Shown one piece after another: positions 41,920 to 51,785 of a DNA stretch of 61,443 nucleotides. Location: contig WION01000307.1 in the NCBI GenBank assembly GCA_015039365.1, positions 1 to 61,443 of the forward strand, in the 5' to 3' direction. Position numbers and translations under genes: made by a program. This DNA comes from Amanita rubescens. Its lineage: Eukaryota; Basidiomycota; Agaricomycetes; Agaricales; Amanitaceae. The number at the start of each line of letters is the position of its first letter. Position 1 is the stretch's first letter. The notes under the pieces are model-generated. The model searched no databases. It was not told the DNA's origin and was given only the letters and a program-made list of their open reading frames with translations.

Positions 41920-43458
41920 AATACCGCGTCAGTTCCGGTAGTTTCAGCTTTGAGTAGCTAACTCTGTTGAATGATTTTGTCTGCGTCTTCTTTGTTCCAG
42001 AAACATGCAAATCCTGTTCCACGGGATCGCTCAGTTGCGGGGTCCATCGTAATCCGCACGTATCGAAGGAGACCGAAGATATGGAATCTATATGCTTTTG
42101 AGCTGAATTAGAAACCGTAGGGAAAGGCGCTTACAGAATCCGCAATTCATCCTCAGTGGCATCATATGGTATATTCCTGATGAAGAGTGTCGTCCCGACA
42201 TCGGTCTGTGGAAGTTGAGGTTTAATCTTCGTCTCGCTCGTCTTCGCTTCGATCTGAGCTGGTCTCGTCGTTACTTTCATCACCGGACGCTTCCTGATCG
42301 TGAGCACCCCATCCACTTTCTTCCTCGCCTTCCTCGTATTGGCATTCGCAGTCTGAGCTAGAGTTGTCTGCGTTGCCTTCCTCGCTTTCGCTCTCCATCT
42401 TTGCCTTTTCCTCTTCCCATCTATCCTTACTCAATGCCCAGTCGACTGCGGCCACGCGTTCGCTCCTCCGGTATCGGTTTCCCTCTCTTCCTCCTCTTTG
42501 TCTTCCACGTCGCTCTCTTCGCGTTTCATCGTCGACTCCCGCTCCTTCTGCACAGCGAACTTCCGCTCCGCCCTCCTCTCTTTCATCTTTTTTTGTTTGC
42601 TCTTCACGAGCTCCACAGCTGCACCCGCGCGCGCGACGGTGCCATTTATCCTTTCCATTGCCTCCTCAGAGTCCTTCCGCCGTTTTTTGAGCGTTACGGA
42701 GAGAAGACTGCGTGAAGTTTGTTCACGGCATCGAGTGCTAAAGCTGGGGTAGAGAATACGGCGTGCGCTGCACGCGGTTTTATGCAAGATGGTCGGGCGA
42801 AAACACCGCGGATCGCACCTGAGGAAGAATCCTGGATTCCATCATCACCCGACACAGGCCATTCAAGTTTCTCTGCGCCTTTGTGTTTACGAATCTTCTT
42901 CCATAGTGATTTGGGGGTCAATAGAAGAAGGGAGACCGGAGACGATGATGGTACAAATGGCCAGAAGATCTTGGGGATTGTTGGCTCGCGATTGTTATCG
43001 CTGTTTCTTCTGCGGAGGCTCTTTCTGGTCAGGATCCATTTTCTCTTTTTTAGTTTTCGCCTATCATCGAAATTCAATAGAATACCGTGTGAAGATCAAT
43101 ATCATGCATCTTCTGCTCAGCCCACTGTATCCGCAGTTTCCGTCCAACAAGTGTTAACCCTTCCTTTGGGATCTGGTCGAACGCAGCCTGTGCATCTTCA
43201 CGGATGGCGAAAGAGGCGTATCCTACACCCTTGGACATGCCAGTTCCCGACTCACGAACCACGAAAGCGTTGCGCCGGGTTCAATTTCGGAGAAGAGAGT
43301 TTGTAGGTCTGTCGAAGACGCATTGTATGGCAGGTTAGATACAAAGAATGTTGATCTAGGTGCTTTATTATTTTTTGCCACGTCAAGTAGATAATTGAGA
43401 AATACCCATGGTACTCTGAGGCAACTTCCCCGTCGTCGTTGCGCTCTTTGCGTTTCAT
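41920..43458 (-). pseudogene. NOP4: NOP4/RBM28-like RNA-binding protein, multiply disrupted
   Basis: From ATG 43458 (MKRKERNDDGEV) an intron leads to RRM1 (STFFVSNLPYNASSTDLQ); the frame then shifts by one before FVVRESGTGMSKGVGYASF. A TAA precedes RRM2 (TIIVSGLPSSIDPKSLWKK). Between KLHA and SLLSVTLKKR bases are missing, and most of RRM3 is deleted. Another frame change precedes ERVAAVDWALSKDRW. RRM4 (TTLFIRNIPYDATEDELR; TGFACFWNKEDADKI) ends at TAG where a Glu codon is expected, with family-like sequence LLKAETTGTD continuing after it. NOP4 is a nucleolar factor for 60S ribosome assembly, so an intact copy must exist elsewhere if the organism depends on it. Confidence 0.85.
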
Positions 43459-43522
43459 GGTTTTGTTATTTTGGTTTATTTGTATTTTAGCGCTTAGCAT
43501 GGGACGAACTTCTTGACTCAAT

Positions 43523-44570
43523 ATGTCCTCCGCCGCCGAGCAAGTTCTCCTTTCCAGGAAGCTGAAACTGGGCCGCGTGCGCGCGTTTTTTTCACTCTGG
43601 CTTACGGTAAATCTCACGATGAATTCAAGGGAAAAAAGGAATTAAATCTGAGCGAATATGATCCTCATATCCCAGACGTCGTAACGCCGTTACCACGCGT
43701 ACCACAGACCCTCCCCGTCAACCCCGAAGTCCTCAAGGCTCTGAACGGCATCGAAACTACGCCTTTTGAACATTCTTTCTTGTCCCGTATTCATGGAGTC
43801 ATACCCGCCGACATTCCAGGCTTGATCGCGTCCGACTGGCAGACTAGGACACCTTGGATGAATCTTATGAGCGATATTAGGGAGCACTATAGTTATGCGC
43901 AGTAAGAATATGTTTTTCAATACATGAACTTGATTTATTCACAATCTTAGCCCTGATCGCGAACAACCAACCGAGGCCTGCGGTGAAATCCGATACACCA
44001 TTCTCCAGGAAGAGCATTTGGATCAAGTTCGTGACCTTTTGGAAAGCACTTTTTGGTTGGGAATTAACAGTAAGAAACAACTAGTTCATCCACAACCAGC
44101 GTCGTTGATGCCTGGACAGTCCGTGACTCGTTTGACTCGTTCCCGGATCGATGTACTATCGTGGCCACATATAAGAAGATGGTTATAGGAGTTGCCATTC
44201 TGAGCTCTCCGCAAGAGACCTACATCACATATCTCGCCGTAAAGATAGGTTGGGATAATTCCCGTATCGCTAGGTGGGTGTCGACTTGCAAGGATGACTA
44301 TTACTCTACTTATTTGCAATACTAGAGCAATGCTTTACCACCTTATCGCAATGAACCCTGGAAAAGACATAACCTTGCATGTTTCGACCAACAATACGGC
44401 TATGGTAGGTTACGATGTTGACTATGGATTTAACTTACAATCTGGTTCAGTTACTGTATAATCTTTTTGGATTTAAGGCAGAAGAATTTGTTGCAGGATT
44501 TTATGAGGATTATCTGAATGAACAGAGTCGCGCATCAAAAAACGCGTTCAAACTTCGTCTTCGACAATAG
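43523..44570 (+). CDS. GNAT N-acetyltransferase, KAT14/CSRP2BP-like, possible frameshift near 5' end
   Basis: Five exons. The first ATG (43523) opens MSSAAEQVLLSRKLKLGRVR, but the downstream family-like frame (TLAYGKSHDEFKGKKELNL) is displaced by one base after a run of seven T at 43586-43592. Later exons read EIRYTILQEEHLDQVRDLL, VGVAILSSPQETYITYLAV-like (here IGVAILSSPQ), then NPGKDITLHVSTNNTAMLLY and FGFKAEEFVAGFYEDYL, matching the acetyl-CoA-binding GNAT core of KAT14, a subunit-type histone acetyltransferase. It ends at TAG 44570. The frameshift may be a sequencing error in a homopolymer, a recent mutation, or an unrecognised start. It is divergent from the NOP4 pseudogene with about 64 bases between starts. 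Confidence 0.75.
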
Positions 44571-45146
44571 CAGGATACTGAAAAGAAATTGACGGCAATC
44601 GTAATCTCGTCCAACAGCTTCAGACATACGTGAAGACGTGTAGAAAGTACTACATGACCCATCTGTTCGATATATACAGCTTCACGTCCTCAAACTTGAA
44701 ACGAGGCATGCTGCTTTTTTACGTTCGTCAGGAAATGGTTTTCTTTTTCGCCAGGGTGACAGCTGGGATCTGAGAGCTCAAAGAAGTGCTTTTCCAGGAA
44801 GCTTAAAGTTCTATGAATCTTTCGCCACATTGCACGGCATTTGCCAATAGTTCGGAAAGAAACGCCGAATGGCCATATCCAACGTTTTGCTTATCGTTCT
44901 GATTAAAGAGGTTCCTGCTGCCAAGTGAATCTGAGTCATCGCGTTATTCTCGCTCGCTTCGAGCGGTACATAACACGTTTCGAGCTCTGAAGAACTGCGT
45001 CGCCACAATCACCACCATGTTTCCATCCCAGCCTTGTGACTGCGTTGATGCCAAAGCTAACCAATGACGATACGCTACGACCAATATTCGCAAAACCTAC
45101 ATGCCGCGGAGTGACCATTTTCAATCTTTTTAGAATTAGGTCAGAA
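44571..45146. other. Intergenic region between two convergent genes
   Basis: Lies between the 3' ends of the acetyltransferase and the PD-(D/E)XK-like gene. No coding pattern recognised. Confidence 0.55.
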
Positions 45147-46272
45147 TCATGTGTTTTCAACATAATGAAAACGAACCCATTCGCGAAGCAAGCCGAGAAT
45201 TAACGCCAAGTTTCCAAGATCCTCGCCCAATCGGAGAGAAGGCAAACGAGAAACAGTGCCACCACGACCATTCTTATGCCTGTTGTATATGAAGAAGAGC
45301 CACTCGTGACCCGTTGTAATGCAGCCTCTGAAAGTTTGATGCCTGGAACAGTCATAAGCGGGTATAGGTTGAGGAAAAGGTCTGCTTACCCTAATTCTTG
45401 TGCTCTAACAGCAACTGCTATGGCAGCTTGAGGCAAAGCGGTGAGAAGAACGGTGTCGTCAGGACTTTGCTTCGTAGATGTTACAGGACACAGTTTCGCA
45501 AATGTCTTTGTTTAGAAAGGCTAGTGGGGCCGACTCAACAACCATATCTAAGGAGGTCTAGACATGAGGCCACCTCTGCAACTGAAACAACACACCTCTA
45601 ACTTTCGGTGGAGCAATAACCACCAGATAATCAACGATCCCCCCATAAGAGCGCATATTTGACTCCAAAACCGTATTTCCAACGCGAAATTCAGGTGCGA
45701 TTGCAATGCCAGATTCTTCTGTGTCAAGATTCCAGGCAATATGAAATAGTAATTCGTTAACGATCAGCCGACAGCCTGCTTCATTCTAGTGCCGGTTGAG
45801 AATGATGCAACGAAACAACGAGTGCACTGAAAGATTACACAGACCTCGGTCGATACAAAGCGTAGAACATTTCCGAGTCTTTTCTTCGTATCTGCTAAAG
45901 TTACCGCGCCAGGGGTCGTCTGTTCGCCACATGCCCGAGCATCGTCTTGACCAGTGGGGGTCCATTTCATTGGAAGTACATTTATGTGCGCGTTGGCTAA
46001 AGAGGTCACAGAGACTTCGGAGAACGGGAGATGCTTTCTCTGGTTATAATATCAAGGCAGCGAGTGGGATAGGAACACACCTCCGTTTTCTCCAACTTGC
46101 GGATAACATTTTTGACCGACTCGATGACTGACAGCCCATCTTCATCATCTTCGTCAATGTCACCTAGGAGACTCTTTAAGAGTGATACGATATCGTTCGT
46201 TTCTTCGGAAGTCAGGTCGGACAATTTGCGCTTTGCCCGCGTCGTGTAGTAGTGCTGGCGAATCGGTAGCAT
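45147..46272 (-). pseudogene. PD-(D/E)XK nuclease-like basidiomycete protein, probable frameshift
   Basis: From ATG 46272 (MLPIRQHYYTTRAKRKLSDL) through introns to ANAHINVLPMKWTP, then NEAGCRLIVNELLFHIAW, and YGGIVDYLVVI, CNIYEAKS and TALPQAAIAVAVRAQEL, then TTGHEWLFFIYNR and LRLGEDLGNLALILGLLREW. The D of GGIVDY and the E-x-K of YEAK fit the catalytic core of PD-(D/E)XK nuclease folds, a plausible but unproven assignment for this fungal family. One extra base after YEAKS (near 45450) shifts the frame to a stop. Apart from that the architecture is complete. If the shift is a sequencing error the gene is intact. Confidence 0.55.
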
Positions 46273-46572
46273 TACTATATTAAGGCTAGTATAGTATTAG
46301 GCGTGACGTGACAGGAGTGCCAATGACCCCAGACACTATGTAGGCCCTCAAAGACCTGCTCTGTACAGAAACGCCGTCTATCTGCACTAATTATTCCCTT
46401 TCTCCGTCCCTGGTACGTCTTCAATGGCTTCAACTGAACAAGAGGGCGGGCGTGATTATAAGTTAGAGCTTTGACCGCTTTAGTGTGGCCATTTACGCTT
46501 TGGTAACGGACACTCAAAGCCTGGCGTAACTGAGAGCACTTTGACCTCGACGGTAAGCATGTCCCCCACTGG

Positions 46573-47967
46573 ATGATCACTCAAAACAATCCCACATACG
46601 CTCAATTTCCAGTCCACATGCTCGTATCTCGCGCGCCCATCTTGTTCCCTCCAGAGATTCTCGACGAAATAATTGATCTCCTTGACGAGACATCGACATT
46701 ACTCTCCTTCGGCCTCGTTTGCAGACGAACCCTTGTCAAAAGCCGTTGTTGTCTATTCTCCACCCTTGAGTTCACCAAGAACAAGAGTTTCGACCAGTTT
46801 TTGCACCTTGCCGGTGCGCCGTGGACCAGCTTTACGTCCGCCGTCGAAGAGATTCACCTCCTGGACTTATTCCATTATCGTTATCCCTACCGCGATGATA
46901 TAGACCCGACACAGGTGGCATCAAACCTCCGTAACGTCAAGTCACTAAGCATATTGTTACATTCGAACTGGAAAATTGGATGGCGTCTCGTACCGCTCCC
47001 TGTTCTGGATGTTATCTTCCAATTGGACATTCACGATCTGCAGCTGGATGGCATCGGTTTGTGGAAGACGGAAGACATCGTGATGCTGTTCAGCCGGCTT
47101 CCACCTTCTGTGAAAACCCTTGCCCTCCGGAAAATGCGATCCCACGAAATGCCCGACCTCTCGCGCCATTTATCTATATTTCGTCGCCCTTTACAGTTCA
47201 GAATGTTCGACAACGTCTCCCTCGCGCTTTTCAAAAATGTATTGGATCCCTTGGTTAACCCGTCCCTCGACGTTTCCGTGCAGGCCTTCCATATTCGACC
47301 CCCCGCTCTCCCGGCTGCCGAGGCCTGCAATCCCTTGACCTGGAGATTTTTACATCACGTTGGCCATTGCATCGAGCAGCTTTTGATCACCTTTGATAAG
47401 CCGAGTACCTTTGCCTCGCTCGGTAAGCATACTTTTGTGTCGAGTATCTAACATCTTAGTGCGTAAATTTCAACAGATGAATCACTAGGATATTTAGAAG
47501 CAACTCAAGTTACCCAATGTACCAACGTTCGGATGGTATACATTGGATTTACCGGATATGCCTTCACGACACCAAAGTTACCATTACTCGTATCGGCCAT
47601 GTGGAAGATGCTGTCCGCTCTGCCCTCGCCGGGAGCTCTACAGGAATTTCGGTTCAAGCTCAGACCCTTTAAGAATTTGTTAGAGCAGCAATTATCCTCA
47701 TTGGGATTTCTCGAATCTCCGAATCTCCTTCATCAAGTTCGGCGCATGTTTCCGAATTTGAAGATGATCAAGATTATATTGGGCGTTTATGAACCAGAAG
47801 AATCTGAACCATTTTTGGAAGCATTACGTCGGTTGAATGATTTGAGAGTATTGGAAGAAAATGGCATCCTGAAACTCGTGGTAGTAGATTTGAATGAGCA
47901 TGTTGCATGTCGTTCTATTGTAGAGGGTTGCAGTGTTGACAGGGAACTGCCAGCACGAGATTATTAG
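46573..47967 (+). CDS. F-box-like protein
   Basis: Two exons. ATG 46573 starts a protein with an F-box-like motif at about residues 23-60 (FPPEILDEIIDLLDETSTLL, then GLVCRRTLVKSR). The rest is a leucine-rich region of the kind found in large fungal F-box families (for example FQLDIHDLQLDGIGLWKTED, LPPSVKTLALRKM). An intron at about 47422-47475 joins FASLG to DESLGYLEATQ; the C-terminus ends ELPARDY. Such proteins act as substrate adaptors of SCF ubiquitin ligases; the target is unknown. No lesion seen. Confidence 0.8.
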
Positions 47968-48027
47968 ATAGGGGGAAACCTTCAGTTATGTATTAGCAGT
48001 GGTATATACCTTATGGACTTGAATATC

Positions 48028-48185
48028 GCATTCCTTGAAGATTTGGACATCCGTACGATACCGCTCGAGGGTTCAGATTGATATACCGTTTCAATCCAAA
48101 GGTCTGGATGTCCCGAGAGGTGTGTTCCGAGCTTGGACAAAACGTTGAAGTTCTGGGATGTAAGTGGGTTGAGCGTATCCGACAG
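48028..48185 (+). pseudogene. Scrambled TUP1 fragment
   Basis: The first ~100 bases match the TUP1 segment that encodes [22 protein letters not shown] (31770-31900), with several short deletions and a stop. They run on into the first bases of the following TUP1 intron (AGGTGTGTTCCGA versus AGGTGCGTGTTCCGA). The sequence then jumps to the blade encoding [14 protein letters not shown] (around 32700-32750). Retention of intron sequence shows a DNA-level copy, not a processed one. It closely follows the F-box gene. Confidence 0.85.
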
Positions 48186-48209
48186 ATTAGCAACATGATT
48201 TCAAAGCTA

Positions 48210-49391
48210 CTACGTTACAAACGCGTTATTATCGTCGTCTGAAGATACGAGTTCTAGTTTCTCATCACCTTCGCTCGCTGACTCAGGAGGGTTATCATCA
48301 TCATCTTCGTCCTCTGAGCTGATCAGTCCTTCCGAATCGGAGGCAAGTCTGAGAGCGTGATTTGGATTCGCTACAAGTAGATCCTCCACTGATCCGGTTT
48401 TATCTGTGTAGACCAATATTTTCAGTTTAGGAAGGATTATGCAAGTCATGAAAATCCACCTTTTTCCTTTCTGGACTCTGCCCACCGTCTGTCCAGCTCG
48501 TCGAGAATTCTATCCTGAGAGCTGCTAGCTTCAGCGGAGCTCTTGCACTGCTTATACTGTTCAAAATAGGGGCTATTGACATATTAGAGTATTGGCTCTG
48601 CCTGACTCGGAGATACGTACCGGTTAACCTCATAAAATGACTCGGCCCAACCAAAAGCACTTAGCAACCTTTCTGCATATGCATCGAAACCAGTGATATA
48701 AAAAGCCGCGGCTAGCGCTTCTACACAGTTTAGCCTCCAAGGTTTACCATAGTTAGTAGGGTTGGTGGCGAGGAGGTAGGGTACTGTTTAGATTTCAATG
48801 AGCGTTAGGACTGCTAGCCAACTGCCCAACTCACAAAGACGTTCGTGTGGGCTGGCTATCTTGGCGAATGGAACATCATCCAGACGAGCCCAAGAACATT
48901 CGACGACGGCAAGTCCTGCCTTCAGCACAAGATGGTGATCCGCGGGGCTTATGACTTGGGTTGCCTTGGGACTACAAAGCATAGAAAGTAAGTCGGAACT
49001 CTCGAAGGGGGGGCAACTTGTACTCACGAGATAACTATTCCTCTAAAATGTGTACCGACGCGCAGCTCTTTGATCAGCTTTAGACGGGCGAGCTTTTTGC
49101 CGGAGCAACGTTTGGGATCGCAGTGATCGAAATCCTTAATTGAAGGTTAGATAGCGAGAAAGGGAACTAGCATAACAGTGGACTACAGACCCACATCGCG
49201 ACAGGAACGTCGATATGTATCCTTGGCTTGGCGTCCAAGTCTGCGTCATCATCGCCTTGGATTTCGTCCACCGCGCTTTCCGGACGCTCATCTGTGATTA
49301 CTCTTTCTCTGTATCGTCCAAATGATTTGTTTTTGCCTCCCTTTCCCCTGCTTGTTTTGCTCTTGTTGCTTGAAATGTCCTTCTTGCCCAT
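48210..49391 (-). CDS. TSR3: 18S rRNA aminocarboxypropyltransferase Tsr3
   Basis: Six exons by reading. ATG 49391 (MGKKDISSNKSKTSRGKGG) opens a basic N-terminus; then HIDVPVAMW joins to DFDHCDPKRCSGKKLARLK, the RLI-like metal-binding motif; ATQVISPADHHLVLKAGLAV, VVECSWARLDDVPF and SPHERLL form the catalytic domain; ATNPTNYGKPWRLNCVEALA and ITGFDAYAERLLSAFGW complete it. An acidic Ser/Glu/Asp tail ends NNAFVT. Tsr3 transfers the aminocarboxypropyl group from SAM to the hypermodified uridine of 18S rRNA during 40S maturation in the cytoplasm. An alternative start (49421) adds ten residues. Splices all keep frame; the gene looks intact. Confidence 0.94.
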
Positions 49392-49814
49392 AGAAGACCC
49401 GTGTGAAGTCGATTTAGTCACTTTTTTTTTATGAATAATAATGAGGATTGAGGATATCGTAAGATGTTACATGTTAAGTTAAATAAGTAGTCACCTCCGA
49501 GAGGTTTGTAGGTATGGTAGATCGTATGAGAGTGGTATGCGTGAGTGAAGTGTTACCGTGACAAACTTCTCTCTCCCGTACGCTACCGTTGTGATCGCGG
49601 GAAAGGTCTTCACTAGTGAAGCCGACTCAGGAGTCTAACGAGGAAGTTAGCATCCTTTTTCTCAGAGAAGAAGTTGCGAAGGAAAGAAGTGCGAGTACTA
49701 CCCTTGGGTAACGGTGGAGCCCGCCACAATTCTCGACCCACTCATGTCTCACATGGAAGCATATATATCATTTATAATCTCTGCTACTCATGATCCAACG
49801 TCCCCAATCGAGAC
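49392..49814. other. Divergent promoter region between TSR3 and SDR gene
   Basis: No gene seen. TATATATCAT near 49761-49770 lies about 50 bases upstream of the SDR ATG. Confidence 0.5.
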
Positions 49815-50902
49815 ATGAAACAAGACACTGCAGGAATTGAACGCGTCTTCGAGCCCTCGCCGCGCATCACACGCACCGTCTTCAACCTCTTTCAGCTCCC
49901 AAAACGCATTGCTATCGTCACAGGAGGACATCGTGGAATCGGTCAAGAAATCGCATTTGCCTATGCAGAAGCCGGCGCGATCGTTTATTGCATCGACCTG
50001 CCGCAGAAACCAGACGAAGATTGGATCAAGGCTAAAAAATACATTGATTCATTGCCCGAGTTTCAACTGGATGGCGGCGGGGGCTGCAAGGGACGACTAG
50101 AATACGTCCATGCGAACGTGACAGACCAGAAACAGATGGTCGCCGTTGCTGAGGATATCGCGCGGAGGGAAGGGCGCATTGATATCTGCGTTGCTTGTGC
50201 GGGGATCCTGAGAAGCGGCGATTGCCTCACGTACTCTGCTGAAGAGTTCCAGAAAGTTTGTTTCCTATTGACCTTCGTTACGTTGTTTTCTTATCTATTC
50301 TTACTAGCTCATGGACGTGAACGTAAACGGAGTACTTTTCACTGCCCAGGCCGCCGGCCAAATTATGGAACGCACAGGAACCCCTGGAAGCATTATTCTC
50401 ATAGGAAGTATAAGCGGTAGCGTGGCTAACAAAGTCAGTGTTTACATCAGAGATTTTTGTGCCCTGTTCACTGACGGCGTCTTCCAGGGATTAAAGTGGT
50501 CTGCGTACAATTGTAGCAAAGGTGCCGTCCTTCAGATGGTCAAGGGTATGGCCAGCGAGCTTGGCGCGAAAGGAATACGTGTTAATAGCATCAGTCCCGG
50601 TTACATTGAAACACAGTGCGTTTCTTTTTCTATTGCCACCAGACTTAGTTACTCATGGAATTCACAGAATGACCAAGGACTTTATGGACAAGAACCCTCA
50701 TTTAAGGGAGGAGTGGTCATCTATGAGTCCCTTCGGTCGTATTGGCAGACCAGATGAACTCCGTGGCATCGCTTTGTGGCTGGCAGGAGATGGGTCGACG
50801 TTCTGCACTGGCAGCAAGTAAGGATGTCTGATCGCTTGTATAACTTTTCAATTGACACTGTCTTTTAGTATCGTAGTCGATGGCGGCTATATGACTTGGT
50901 AA
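49815..50902 (+). CDS. Short-chain dehydrogenase/reductase (SDR)
   Basis: Five exons from ATG 49815. The Rossmann NAD(P) motif is VTGGHRGIGQEIA (about residue 36); the structural motif reads CVACAGI (NNAG equivalent); the catalytic residues are Ser in LIGSISGS and Tyr/Lys in SAYNCSKGAV. IRVNSISPGYIET and the C-terminal IVVDGGYMTW complete a classical SDR of about 300 residues, similar in pattern to fungal sorbose/mannitol-type polyol reductases. Substrate cannot be assigned. Introns (for example 50255-50309 and 50434-50487) keep frame. A collapsed copy of its 5' and 3' ends lies at 57603-57713. Confidence 0.93.
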
Positions 50903-51785
50903 AGAATAGTAGGAATTGGGCACGTTTACTTAACAACTTTTGTTGTATTGCTGACTATTGTATAAATACGCGTGCAAGTATGTATATAAGCAATGTGGTT
51001 GCGCCATGCGAATCCGATCTCGGGATAGGATCCTGCATAAAGGTAACCGGAGGTCCTGGGCGTAGCTGGAAACCGCGCGTGGCACTTTATTAATTATTGC
51101 TCACAACTTTGACCTATTTCTCGTTCTTCCAGTTCGTAATGAAGGTAGGATTAGCGATGTCCCCAGTAGTGCCTATCCGCCAGGTTACCTACGTGCTGCA
51201 ATGTGGCGTAGTACAAAGTATAGGTGAGGGCAAGGCCAAGTAGGCTGGTGTCGTTGAAATCTTCTCGTTAGTCGGTAGGATTATCAGTGCGCATGTTAGT
51301 TGAGTGTGTTTCTTACCTCCACTCTTGCTAGTTACCCGGAAACTACTCGCTTTTGCAAGACACATGCGGCCTACATGCTGACATTCAAGACCCTCATACA
51401 TCCCATCTGACGAGCGGGATTATGACATTCTTCGTTGCCACGATACGATGTTGAGACTCGTGCTCCGCTCTCAGTGTAGAATCGATAAAGTCGATCCGCA
51501 TTGATAAATACAAGTCACTTTCATGCATACGACATATTCACGCAATAGAAACAAAACTCGCTACACAACCATCCACCGAAGCTCAACCACTCACTCACCC
51601 CATATTCTGGGGATCTTCGGGCTGTAGCGTGCTACTCTCGCCTTCCAACAAGGATACGTCGTCAGACGTATCGCGTAGCGACCGAGGTGCATGATCAGAC
51701 TGCCTTGACTCCGCATCATGCCATTGATCGTCATTGCCACCGCTGGTGTTGCCGACGTCCTGGGGTATGTCCATGACCGGTTCCA
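50903..51785. other. SDR 3' flank and downstream region of membrane-protein gene
   Basis: No separate gene supported. 51159-51194 is the source-like sequence for part of the fragment at 57668-57713. A minus-strand frame at 51595-51786 may be an extra 3' exon of the membrane protein but shows no motif. Confidence 0.45.

Noticed and set aside
42364..43306. Several long plus-strand frames opposite the NOP4 copy
   Set aside because: Antisense to recognisable RRM coding sequence on the minus strand; no domain.
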